A stretch of 64,000 nt of DNA from Aphanomyces cochlioides. Taxonomy: Eukaryota > Oomycota > Saprolegniomycetes > Saprolegniales > Verrucalvaceae. The stretch spans positions 1 through 64,000 of the forward strand of contig JAHQRK010000052.1 of the NCBI GenBank assembly GCA_019828595.1. The letters are read 5' to 3'. This document shows positions 22,175-30,956 of the stretch, piece after piece. The notes under the pieces were generated by a model. The model was not told the DNA's origin, did no database searches, and saw only the letters and a list, made by a program, of their open reading frames with translations. The position numbers and the translations under genes are program-made. Numbering within the stretch: the first letter of the stretch is position 1; the number at the start of each line of letters is the position of its first letter.

Positions 22175-22801
22175 AAAATTAACAACACGCTCTTGGAACT
22201 TAGCGTAGTTGTGGAGCCACGTCGTGGTGTCGAGCGAAATACGCGCCAGCATTCGGTTGGCCCAGATGGCCACGTACTCAAATTTAGTTTCGTCCCGCAA
22301 GAGAGAAACAGGAACAAACGCGCGCATACCACCAAAGCGGCGCTGGTCTTGTCGGATCGAAGGCCATTCGGCCATATCGACGATGACGGGGTTGCAGGTT
22401 TCCCACAAAGTCACTGCGAAGGCAACCCCCGCCGCAAAATCACTTTTTGAATCGCCGCGCAGGCGAGAAGGCAATTGCGCCAACAAATCTCGAAACTTGC
22501 CCGGATCGGGCGTGCCACTGCGAGAGGCTGTGAAGCCTGGCATTTGATCAAAGGTCAGATCGCATCCTGTGTCGGATGCCTGACACCGCGCGTGGACACC
22601 ACCGCCAAGCCGAGTTTGGCCCACACGGATCCAAAGGTTCTCAAGGTATTTGGCGCGCCCCTGCGCCGGCGCTGCGCTTTGCTCGCGACTGCCCAGATCG
22701 GGCGAGGGCGGCGTGTACTCGTAATCGACCTCTTCGTCAGCGTACATTTTTGAAAATGTTCCTGATTGGCTCAGCGAGAGCCAATGTGGTAGTTGGAACA
22801 C
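22175..22801 (-). pseudogene. Ty3/gypsy gag-like fragment
   Basis: An open frame of ~209 codons starts at an ATG at 22801 with an in-frame MYADEEVDYEYTPPS shortly after. It has an acidic, Pro/Ser-rich N-terminus and then a capsid-like helical part (SLRGD..., FAVTLWETCNPVIVDM, WANRMLARISLDTTTWLHNY). It breaks into the integrase frame near 22175 with a change of frame. Assignment to gag rests on its position ahead of the integrase and its general composition. Confidence 0.5.
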
Positions 22802-23433
22802 ACCAGTCCCAGTTCAGACGGGACTGTGAAGGGATTACCCCCAGCGAGGGAGGCATCTCTGCAAGGCTTACGGGCTTTCGCCTTAAGTGTGGGAGGATGT
22901 CACCTTGCCATGTCTGGCAGGTACATAAGATGAGGGCGCGGTCTGTGCATTGACCTGGCGCCCTGCAGTAGCGGTTCCCCGCGCTCTGCTGTGTGAACGA
23001 CTGGCCTTGGGAGGCCACAGAAGTTGAGAAGCTCCTAGTGAGGCTGTGCGATAGCCAACGAAAAACAAGACAGGAATGAGACTTAGGTTGCTTTAACTTT
23101 AATTCACTCTTACACTTCAGTCGCAGTTCACACGCGCCTGATATCCTCTGCGCCCGGTTACACAGGTTGACCGAGCTTTGTCGGCTAAGGGAACTTGAGG
23201 ACAGGGGTCGCTGAGATGAAGACTGGTTTGACTCTCAAGTCTTTGAAGTCTCTGAGGACTATCATTTGTCTACACCAGACTTTAAGGAGCTTCCGATGCA
23301 AAAATGCAGTGATGACATGGCTGTATTGAAAGCTTTATGAAGGAAAGAACGAGAGAGAATCTGGAAAACTACGAGCAGTTCATCCGAAGTTTCCAAAATC
23401 CTCTCAAGGGATTGCGATGGCGAGAATCTTGGG
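22802..23433. other. Gypsy 5' flank and partial duplicate of the secreted-gene tail
   Basis: No gene is seen. An inverted pair of CCAAT boxes (ATTGGCTC...GAGCCAAT-type, 22763-22785) lies just upstream of the gag ATG. Bases 23160-23265 resemble 23465-23610, the tail of the next gene, including the GAGCTTTGTCGGCTAAGG motif and the GACTGGTTTGACTCT block, so part of that tail has been duplicated. Confidence 0.45.
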
Positions 23434-23957
23434 CTAACGACGGCTCAGGCGACCCGAGCTTTGTCGGCTGAAGGAACTTGAGCTTTGTCGGCTAAGACTA
23501 CCTGAGCTACGTAGGCTGAGAGAACTTGAGCTTTGTCGGCTAAGGGACAGGGGGCCGCTGAGACTGGTTTGACTCTGTTGCCTTTGAAGTCTCTGAGGGC
23601 TCTCATTTGGGCTACCGGTATAGCGGAAAGTGGTGTAATCAGAGCGTAGGGAGAGACTATCCGATCGTTGGCTACGTCCAGTGGACCTGCTGCCCTGACC
23701 CGTAAAACAGCATTTAAGCCAATTTCCATTCGCTCTCAATCGTCTCGCAGAGAAGTTGTTGGAGGCGGCATACTCTTCATAGCCCGACACAGAGTGGCCT
23801 TGACCACCGCCGACCTTGTCATCACGGTCGCCTTGCAGAAGAAGTCGATCGCTGTCTGCAGAGTCGATGGGTTTTTTTTAAGCACCAAATTAACTCGTGG
23901 CTGGCTAAAAGCCACGATCGCAGTGGCTGCAAGTGCTAGGGGGATCAACAGACGCAT
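23434..23957 (-). pseudogene. Secreted RxLR-like protein gene, frame broken at an A8 tract
   Basis: The minus-strand ATG at 23957 begins a strong signal peptide (MRLLIPLALAATAIVAFSQP), closely similar to that of the plus-strand family at 26881. About 30 codons in, the reading frame passes an A8 tract (23872-23879). Beyond it the sequence that resembles the family lies in the other frame: a polar segment, then ARRLRANG with the RxLR-type tetrapeptide RRLR, a CC pair, and a Ser/Gln/Arg-rich repeat tail ending at 23434. The aligned site in the plus-strand family is KRQLVANG. The tail encodes repeats of LSRQSSSS type. All three segmental copies have the same eight bases. This could be a pseudogene, a consensus error or slippage at the homopolymer. 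Confidence 0.55.
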
Positions 23958-24480
23958 GACAGTGGCAGCTGGAAGGTAATTTGCACAATAACCAAGGAAA
24001 TGAAGACGAGCAAGAACAATTTACAACTGTCACAGCTGCTAGAAATTTCAAACAAGGCAGTTCACGAGCAAAAAACGGGCTCAGGTGGGTGCCCACAGCA
24101 CTTATTGGACAGGGCGATCACATTTCAGTCTATGGATGTACCGTACGCCAAAACAATATCCGTGTAACGATTTTTTGGTAGTAAGTGATACTAGTACATC
24201 GTTTGATTTCGTTGGAGAAACTCAAAAATCGCGAGGATTTCACTCGACTCCATGTGTCAAGCGCACCCACATCGAATGCAGTTACGGGCGGACAACTTGC
24301 GCACAAATTGTAGCCCCCCTGCTGAAGGGTCCCTGTTCTTGGGGAAAACTTCCACCTTTAGAGAAATCAAGCTTCGCCACCCCATCGGATTCCCAGCATC
24401 TCTTGAATGTGGCCAACTCTCTAAGAGGAGCATGTTTGAGGATCATTTACAGGGAACGACAGTTAATAAGGCCTAGGGGT
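23958..24480 (+). other. Possible 3' end of a copia element before an LTR
   Basis: Only short frames are visible. A KRTHIE-like string near 24259 is faintly reminiscent of the end of copia RNase H, and a purine-rich CCTAGGGG tract directly precedes the LTR-like TGTTAAC at 24481. No domain can be assigned with confidence. Confidence 0.25.
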
Positions 24481-25133
24481 TGTTAACTGTCGTGAGCATC
24501 CTTATATAGTCAATCTAATGAGTAAACCAACACAAAACGAAACTATTTCGAAGTCAAGAGACGATCCGACATGGATTGTTTAACACCAATATCACAGGGA
24601 TCTTGACTCCACATCCGATCTGATCCCTTCCTGCCTCTTAGTCTGACCTTCCCTTCTAACCTTAACCAAACTTCCTTTCGCTCTGTTCTACCGAGCGTCC
24701 CCTCTGCCTCCCCTCAGTCCGATCTGCATGAATAGGACGAATCTCCAAAGGCCTGTCACCAGGTGTTTCATCGTGAGTGCTCACAACTGTCACTGTCACG
24801 GGCCGTGACAACAACAATCGAAGGTCCGGGCATGTGGACCTCAGGAACCGACTGTCTTCGCAACAATGCGCCAGGATTGGAAGAAGGAAAGGGCTACATA
24901 AACTTCGGTAGTGTGTGTTCCTCTGGAGTAAAGTACTACGTAGTAGTAGTAGATCGAGCAAATGGAGAAGATGCAAGTCTATAAACATCTTATATAGAAT
25001 GGACGAGAGTCCGAGGACGCTCGAACTAGAATCTTAAAGGTTTGAAAGTGATCAATTGATACAAGGCATAAAAGAGTTTGACAAGCTTCAATCAAGGGAT
25101 CTTAGACTGTCCTACGGCCGTCGTTCTACTACA
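24481..25133 (+). repeat. Candidate copia-type LTR
   Basis: It begins TGTTAAC after a short polypurine-like tract and could end at CTACTACA (25133), giving ~653 bp with TG...CA ends and a TATATAG box inside. An 11-bp inverted repeat, ACGACAGTTAA at 24456-24466 and its complement at 24483-24493, straddles the start. A gag-like relic follows downstream. No second LTR is visible in the unit, so the boundaries are tentative. Confidence 0.3.
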
Positions 25134-25145
25134 TGAAGTTTAGGG

Positions 25146-25415
25146 GTGACTCAGCCAAAAAATCGTGGAAATACTTTGAGTCACGTTAGTCAGCGTTCTC
25201 AACGTATTGCCAACTGCCTCGGTGGCCGAATCGCAAACGAATTTTCGGATCCCGAATTTCAACACATCGTTGAAGAAACCGAAGGCATTCTTTTGACTAT
25301 CAAGCACACTCTTGAGTCCGCTGTGAACTTTGCCGAGGAGAAGTTTGAGAACAAACTCCACGAATTGTTGCATCGCAAGCTTCTTCCAGTTATCAAATCT
25401 CGCGGTTACAACTAA
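25146..25415 (+). CDS. Small hypothetical protein (89 aa)
   Basis: An open frame of polar, helical composition (for example IANEFSDPEFQHIVEETEGIL and FAEEKFENKLHELLH) with no recognised domain. It lies between the LTR-like sequence and the gag relic and could be the 5' part of that element. The start used is not an ATG in a strong context, so the true N-terminus is uncertain. Confidence 0.35.
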   Translation: MTQPKNRGNTLSHVSQRSQRIANCLGGRIANEFSDPEFQHIVEETEGILLTIKHTLESAVNFAEEKFENKLHELLHRKLLPVIKSRGYN

Positions 25416-25461
25416 TTTTAATTAGTTAGTTTCATCCAATCACATTCATTGAACTTGAACC

Positions 25462-25900
25462 ATGGAATTTAAATATTTTGTCCACGTGTTCAAAGGAAAG
25501 TCGTTCAGTGAGTGGTACACTCGACTCCTTTCCTTCCTCGAATACAAAGAAGTCGACGCTGTCGTTGAAGGCACTATGCCCGATACTGATCCCGAATACA
25601 CAAACAAGAACCGTCTGGCGAAAGCTCTTATACTCGCCGCACTCGATGACCAACACGTGCGAATGGTTAAGAAGTTCAACATGCTTCTTCCATGATAAAC
25701 ATACTCCGCGACCGATATGGCAACAAGTCATTTCAACCCTCTGAATCTGCACGCGTGTACTGCGACCGCTTCAAGATGACAGATGTTCTTGATGCCAATG
25801 TCAAGATTGACCATGGCTTTGCAGTTCATCAATTTTGCCGTAACAGTCATACGTCTGAAAAGAAAGCTTGTTCCGTTTTGCTGGTCAGTCAGTCAAGTCC
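25462..25900 (+). pseudogene. Ty1/copia-like gag relic (UBN2 type), frameshifted
   Basis: The first frame (ATG at 25462) reads FKGKSFSEWYTRLLSFLEYKE...TNKNRLAKALILAAL, the layout of a copia gag N-terminus (conserved W, then a charged linker and a hydrophobic helix). It stops at 25693. The continuation, INILRDRYGNKSFQPSESARVYCDRFKMTD, is in another frame and fits the expected W/L...Y spacing of the same domain. No zinc knuckle or pol follows. Confidence 0.45.
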
Positions 25901-26031
25901 AAACGTTTCTGGCTTTGAACAAGTCGGTCTCTTGTGTCGCTGCGCTGAGAATACTGATAGCGCATTACAAATGCATTGTGGGAATTGTGAAAAGCCCTCT
26001 TTTCCTCTTTTCTGCGATTGCTAGTCATGTC

Positions 26032-26487
26032 TTATACTCTGGAATATGTAACTCTGTACCTGAACTTGTAGTCAAATGCGTCTGCAAAAGCTTTCCATAT
26101 GCGGTCAAATACACGTTGTCGCTCTTCTGGTGACCTCATTGCGAGTTCTTCGACGTGTAAGCACATGAGAAAAATGGTGTAACCGCTGTGGTCCTGAACA
26201 AATTGATTCAGGTTGATATCGAATTCTCGGAAACTCTCAAAGTCACGAGGAACGAAGCGTATTTTTGGATCGTACAATGATGAACCATGTGCTGGCCGTC
26301 CTCGCTTGATCCTGCACAGTAAACAGGACTTGTAAGGGATGGTCGTTGATTCATCCATGAACGACGACCAGTGTCGCAATAGTCCACAGAGTGTGCATCG
26401 AATTTGGCAGACCTCGTCGTGTTCTCTGGAGCGCATCAGGTGTCCCAAATTCATCAGGTGTTCCAAAATGCCCCTGACTGGGGGCAT
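26032..26487 (-). CDS. Small Cys-rich protein with a zinc-ribbon-like motif (151 aa)
   Basis: An uninterrupted frame from ATG at 26487 to a stop at 26032. Residues ~27-58 hold CQIRCTLC and, 25 residues on, CLLCR, a possible four-Cys zinc site. The C-terminal half is helical and contains a motif rich in aromatic and charged residues (FADAFDYKFRYRV). No family is recognised. Six CCAATC boxes lie directly upstream of the start, which is unusual and supports a real promoter here. It could be a host gene or transposon cargo. Confidence 0.5.
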   Translation of the reverse strand: MPPVRGILEHLMNLGHLMRSREHDEVCQIRCTLCGLLRHWSSFMDESTTIPYKSCLLCRIKRGRPAHGSSLYDPKIRFVPRDFESFREFDINLNQFVQDHSGYTIFLMCLHVEELAMRSPEERQRVFDRIWKAFADAFDYKFRYRVTYSRV

Positions 26488-26494
26488 TTACCAG

Positions 26495-26631
26495 CCAATC
26501 AGGTTTGTTCATGTTTTTAGCCAATCAGATTTCTTTCATATTTTTAGCCAATCAAAGGACTTTTCGTATTTTTAGCCAATCAAATGACTTTTATTTTTAG
26601 CCAATCAAAATGCTTTATATTTGAACCAATC
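26495..26631 (-). promoter_or_regulatory. Array of six CCAAT boxes (ATTGGCTAAAAAT repeats)
   Basis: CCAATC occurs at 26495, 26521, 26548, 26576, 26601 and 26626, spaced 25-28 bp apart, mostly within a TTTTTAGCCAATCA context. The array sits 8 bp upstream of the minus-strand Cys-rich gene and ~250 bp upstream of the plus-strand secreted gene. CCAAT is the NF-Y site in eukaryotes. The spacing is near two and a half helical turns. Confidence 0.55.
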
Positions 26632-26880
26632 ACATTGATTCATTCGTTTACTCAATCATGTACACTGTACACCAAGAGCCGTAAAATAACTAATTCTGGT
26701 TAATAGTGCACCCAAGAGCAAAAATTGACTCCAGCGTGGCGCACTTGAATCTTGTACTACAGTACCTGTAAGCAACACGGGAAATAAAGTCCTTCTTGGA
26801 TTGCATGTTGTGTCTTGAAATGCCACAACGAAGAGCAGTGTTTGTGTCATTGTCGAAATTGCCGTCAAGAAATATCTCCC

Positions 26881-27399
26881 ATGCGTGTCTTGATCCCCCT
26901 TGCGCTGGCTATTTCTACCGTCGTGGCTTTCAACCAACCTCGCCAAGACTCGTCATTTATGGCGACCCATCAGCAAGTCCGCACGGACTCTGTGATCCAA
27001 GAAAACCGCATTCTGCAGCAAGACGCGTCATTCGCTTCGTACTACACGCCTAAGAGACAACTGGTAGCCAATGGTCTCCTGAGTTGTTTCGGAGGCAAGT
27101 GCGGCAAATCCGCCAACAAGCCTGCTAGCCAACCTGCTAGGCAACCTGCTAGCGAAGACCCGCATAGGACCCAGGTCTATCCCTTTGCGCCTGGTGCGAA
27201 AGAGAGAATTGCGAAGCACAGGCAAGAACGGGCGCAAGAACGGGCGAATAGGCCTCCGGAGCCCAAGAAACAAATCGAATACCCCAAAGACATGCGTTCG
27301 GAAAGTGACCGCCGTGCTGATATAGCTGGAGTGTTTCCTCTCGCGCCTGGTGCGAAAGAGAGAATTGCGAAGAAGAGGCAAGGGGCATCTTCGTCTTAA
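26881..27399 (+). CDS. Secreted protein, repeat-containing, copy A (172 aa)
   Basis: The ATG at 26881 gives a classic signal peptide (MRVLIPLALAISTVVAF, cleavage predicted after ~17). An in-frame ATG upstream (26815) would add a Cys-rich stretch and bury the signal, so it was not used. The mature chain has a polar segment, KRQLVANG at residues 58-65 (aligned with RRLR in the minus-strand relative), two Cys (69, 74), a PASQPARQ repeat encoded by a 12-bp minisatellite, and two copies of APGAKERIAKxRQ (residues ~103-115 and ~155-167) separated by a charged linker. There are no introns. The N-terminus is conserved between copies while the C-terminus varies, as in secreted effector families. Function is not known. 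Confidence 0.65.
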   Translation: MRVLIPLALAISTVVAFNQPRQDSSFMATHQQVRTDSVIQENRILQQDASFASYYTPKRQLVANGLLSCFGGKCGKSANKPASQPARQPASEDPHRTQVYPFAPGAKERIAKHRQERAQERANRPPEPKKQIEYPKDMRSESDRRADIAGVFPLAPGAKERIAKKRQGASSS

Positions 27400-27520
27400 A
27401 GTCGCTCGCGTAGCCGTCAAAGTTAGTGCACCTCACTGAAGCAGTCACATGTGTCCATTTCGGACTATATTTTTGAATGTACTCGTTTAAGCATTTGCAC
27501 GTTCTTAACACTTCATTAAC

Positions 27521-27801
27521 ATGCAACAATTTCCACGATGCTACAAGAGCCCCAACGCGTATGTGTTATTGATGAGTGGAGGAGAACTTTCGTCCTATCC
27601 CCCGGCCATTTCGGCTACATCGCCTCTGAAATCGCATTTGATACAACATTTTCTGCACGTGGTACATTCATGGCCATGAGCAATCACGATAGCATTCAGA
27701 CACTTGGCATGACGCTCATCCCGCGCTTCAAGAGCCACGAGGCATGCATGATAAAACACGTGGGACGAGCATTGTACATGCCTCTTGGACGCGCGCTTTA
27801 A
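27521..27801 (+). pseudogene. 93-aa hypothetical ORF, frameshifted copy
   Basis: The same frame as the intact copy at 31597-31878, but the C run near 27599 has five C instead of six, which breaks the frame after about 26 codons. It lies ~120 bp downstream of secreted gene A. Confidence 0.4.
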
Positions 27802-28616
27802 CTTGTGCGCGTCATGTATGCTAACAACCACGTGGCAACAAAGCCATGAAGGTCGAGTCTCGTCAAGTTCTACTACTATTAGTAGTATGCTTTAAGAGGA
27901 CAGGATATTCTCTTCTCCAATTCGAACTCATGGGGATTGATTCGATGCAATGCGATATCTCTCAACACGCAGGTGGTGTCATAAGAATACTAACGACGCA
28001 CTGTTCTACCATGCAAAGCCAAACTGACTTATGAAATGGACTTTTATAGCAGTGCAGTACACTCCGGCTTACTATTAATAGTACAGAAAAGCCTCCCACG
28101 AGGAAATCTTATCGTACAGTATGAACTGTTGAAATCAATAAGTATTAAATGACAAAGGTATTATCAAGTGTGTTACTGTTTGCCATTGGTGAGAATATTT
28201 GGAGGCTGAGCAGTAAATCAAAAGGTTCATTATGAGATTATTCATGATGGATAAAATTGAAAGCAGAGTACACAAGAGAAAATGCTGAATGATTGGAAAC
28301 AAGGACAAATTGAATAGGCGTGAGTGTAAGGTTAGAATCTAGTCACGAGACGATCAAAACCAACAAACTCATTTCTTATGGTGATTACATGGGCAGCTGG
28401 TGAGTATTCGATATGGTCATCTTAGATTGGATACTTGGACTATGATATATTATGTACTGTCAAAAGTAATATTTGAACCTCTGAAAAATGCTTTCTTCGT
28501 GGGAGGCTTCACTGTATGGCTTATGGAATCCAGTCGGTTTCTAGCCGTTCTCCTTCCACATGTCTCTCGACCAGCAAACCAAGGATGCGCTCCTCGCCGC
28601 ATCCATTTCAAGATAC
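27802..28616. other. AT-rich spacer between ORF and DDE element
   Basis: Only short frames without recognisable products are seen. A near-palindrome around TACTACTATTAGTAGTA lies near 27873. This spacer is repeated after every copy of the secreted gene that keeps the full repeat. Confidence 0.4.
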
Positions 28617-28984
28617 AATAGATCCAGGTATCAAAAACAAGTTTTTCAATCAAAGCACAATTTATCAATTCATTATATTAGATAATACATATATAAAGAT
28701 GTCTACAAAAAAATGTGCCATATGGCAACATGTTCACTTTTCTCGCAAAAACGGTCTTTTCGTGGAAAAATTCATTCATCTATCAACATTAAATTTTCTA
28801 TCAATGACTTCAATATTTTGCAAGTAGCACATTTTTTTCACTGAAGACATGACATATTTCAAATTTTGTGATACTTCTGCGACATCAAGCATCTCAATCG
28901 TGTATATGTCTGGCTACACAACTACGACTGGTTCCTGTTAGACATGAAATGAATGGATGCGTTCATTAGACTCTGTATTGCATA

Positions 28985-29003
28985 ATACGCTACATTTTCA
29001 ATT
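28985..29003 (+). promoter_or_regulatory. Initiator-like motif before the transposase
   Basis: CTACATTTTCAATTCG ends two bases before the transposase ATG. It resembles, with a one-base shorter core, the oomycete initiator consensus (YTCATTYYNCAWTTT). This is weak support on its own. Confidence 0.25.
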
Positions 29004-29005
29004 CG

Positions 29006-30262
29006 ATGGACGTCCTTGCACGTCTAACTGAAGCAAGCTCGCAAGAGCGAGAGAATCTTCGACGCGCAAGCCTTTTGTTTAGTGAGTCCGTCCAGGTCAC
29101 GGAGGATGCCGACGGTAACTCCTACTCTGGTCACTTCGACACACCCACGATTGACCGTTTCGCTGCTCAAGGACCTCTTGCTATGTTGACCATGACCAAC
29201 TTTTCGATGTCTGAATTCAACTCCCTCTGGGCGCTTTGCGAAGCCGACGTACATGCAAGCTGGTACGAAGGACATGGCCGGCGCAATCAGTCAAGCGCGA
29301 AGGACGCGTTCTTCATGCTTTTGTCTGTATTCAAGCATTACAGCTCATGGGACAAACATGCCGCCGACTTCAACATTCGCGTGCCTACATTCGAACGCAT
29401 GATGACAAGGATGATGGCTATCGTCGAACCTCTCTTGGCATCGCTCCTTATCCAGCCTGTGACTATGACGGCACAACGCCGCGAACATTTCATCTTTGAA
29501 CATTATCCACAAGCGCTGTATGCAACGGACGTGAAGTTTCAGCCTGCGAATCGTCCGTCTCGAAGCTACCTTGAGGCCAAGCGATACTTCTCACCCAAGC
29601 ACAAGCTGTATGGCTTCAAACTTGAAGGTAGTGTTGCACAGCCTGGCCGATTTGTGTGCGTAAGTGACCATGAACCTGGCTCTGTCTCGGACCTGACGAT
29701 CTTTTTGAATCGTATCGAGCACCACAAGAAGGCTTTGAAGAAGACGGAAGGCGAGTTGCGAATTCCAGACAATGGAGAAGGTTCTACGGATTTTCCTGAC
29801 TCATGGGCAGTACTGCAAGACAAGGGCTACAAAGGTGCAGACGAAGCTGCCAGGAGCATTCGCCCCACGAAGAAACCCATTGCATCTGCTCTGACGCGTC
29901 AAGACCTCGAGCGTAATCAACGAGTGTCGTCAGATCGTGTGCTTGTGGAGAACATGTTTGGCAGAACCTGTCAACTATGGAAGATTGCGTATACGACGTT
30001 TACGTGGTCTGAAGGCAAGTACGACATGGTGCAACGCCTTGTCTGGGCTCTCACCAACTACCATACGTCAATGCATCCCTTACGAGTTCAAGATGGCGGG
30101 TTCTATCGCGAAGTACTGGCGCGGTACTACAGTATGGGTGAAGGCCGTGCTGAGAAACGCCGGCACCAACGTCAAGCCAGTGAGGATAGACGCAATGTGC
30201 GTCTCGAGTTTGATCGCGCGGGAAGACAAGGATTACTAGATTCTCAATTGTCTCAAATGTAG
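29006..30262 (+). CDS. DDE transposase (DDE_Tnp_4-like, 418 aa)
   Basis: A single intronless frame. The N-terminal third contains a helix-turn-helix-like part (SAKDAFFMLLSVFKHYSSW and FERMMTRMM). The catalytic domain has Asp175 in ALYATDVKF, Asp229 in EPGSVSDLTIF (the PGSxxD box of the DDE_4 group), GYKGADEAAR near 274 and Glu315 in RVLVENMFGR, the expected D-D-E order. The C-terminus is highly basic. PIF/Harbinger elements often have a second Myb-like gene, and none is seen here. All four copies in the window agree where seen, so the gene may be functional or recently active. Confidence 0.85.
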   Translation: MDVLARLTEASSQERENLRRASLLFSESVQVTEDADGNSYSGHFDTPTIDRFAAQGPLAMLTMTNFSMSEFNSLWALCEADVHASWYEGHGRRNQSSAKDAFFMLLSVFKHYSSWDKHAADFNIRVPTFERMMTRMMAIVEPLLASLLIQPVTMTAQRREHFIFEHYPQALYATDVKFQPANRPSRSYLEAKRYFSPKHKLYGFKLEGSVAQPGRFVCVSDHEPGSVSDLTIFLNRIEHHKKALKKTEGELRIPDNGEGSTDFPDSWAVLQDKGYKGADEAARSIRPTKKPIASALTRQDLERNQRVSSDRVLVENMFGRTCQLWKIAYTTFTWSEGKYDMVQRLVWALTNYHTSMHPLRVQDGGFYREVLARYYSMGEGRAEKRRHQRQASEDRRNVRLEFDRAGRQGLLDSQLSQM

Positions 30263-30402
30263 GTATGTCTCTACTGTAGGTCTTCTTAGTTTTTGTAATC
30301 ATACATTAACATAAAGTGGGGGCTGCTCAAACGGGGGCCATGCTCTTTTTTTCTACCATAGGGACAAAATTTTCCTGCTACCTTTCACGGCCCACCGATA
30401 TG

Positions 30403-30479
30403 GTAGCCCTCACGGGGACTCGAACCCGGGTCAGCTTCTAAGGTGTTCCAAGTCTTAACAACTAGCCCGTGTTGGAACC
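30403..30479 (-). other. tRNA-like sequence inside the DDE element
   Basis: On the minus strand this reads as the 3' half of a tRNA: a perfect RNA polymerase III B box (GGTTCGAGTCC at 30416-30426) in a T-arm with one stem mismatch, ending GCTACCA. An A-box-like TAGTTGTTAAG lies ~35 bases upstream. The acceptor and anticodon stems do not pair properly. It is best read as a tRNA-derived SINE head or tRNA relic, inserted in or carried by the transposon. Its sequence is unchanged in the three copies where it is visible. Confidence 0.45.
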
Positions 30480-30956
30480 TTGAAAACGAGCCACATTTCT
30501 CGCAAAAAGTAAATATGTCTCTCAACTGACCATGTGTTTACACAATTACAGTTCATTTTCACATATTATCCTTTTTATATCAATTTCACTTATCAAATTG
30601 TAATTATTCTGTTTATAGTATTGAAATACGCTATATAATATAAATTTTGTCATATTAAAAAAGTCATGTTCTCATATAAAACTTGGTTTTTGATACTTGG
30701 GTCTAATACTACCCGTAGTATGTATTAACAATGGGCTAACGTTAGACGTAAACAGACGTGTCATATTGTCCAATCCTTTGTCAAGAGAACCTGAAATAAT
30801 CCACTCACCTTGTGTCGACCAAGTATTCGTTTTGCTCGATTGCAGCGTTCGCGGAACGATTCTTGCAACCGCAGCGTTGCATGTTGTGTCTTGAAATGCC
30901 ACAACGAAGAGCAGTGTTTGTGTCATTGTCGAAATTGCCGTCAAGAAATATCTCCC

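Larger units (their letters stand above)
20845..22801 (-). mobile_element. Internally deleted Ty3/gypsy element, gag joined to integrase
   Basis: The minus strand reads gag (22801 to ~22175) and then integrase (~22173 to ~20845). Protease, reverse transcriptase and RNase H, which normally lie between them, are gone. No flanking LTR pair can be identified. The part 21382-22801 recurs in all three segmental units; the integrase C-terminus (20845-21381) is present only here. Confidence 0.7.
28620..30704 (+). mobile_element. DDE transposon (PIF/IS5-like), complete, 2085 bp
   Basis: The ends are defined by comparison with the empty site at 32694. Terminal inverted repeats are AGATCCAGGTATCAAAAAC on the left and AGACCCAAGTATCAAAAAC on the right (read inwards). 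A 3-bp target duplication AAT flanks it at 28617-28619 and 30705-30707. It carries one transposase gene and, downstream, a tRNA-like sequence on the minus strand. A 3-bp target duplication is typical of PIF/Harbinger elements, though AAT is not the usual TWA. Confidence 0.85.

Noticed and set aside
26815..26880. Upstream Cys-rich start for the secreted gene
   Set aside because: It would place a strong signal peptide internally; the ATG at 26881 gives the expected N-terminus, and upstream sequences of A and B differ just before this stretch.
30403..30479. Functional tRNA gene
   Set aside because: The B box is perfect, but the acceptor stem does not pair, there is no proper anticodon arm and one T-stem pair is mismatched.
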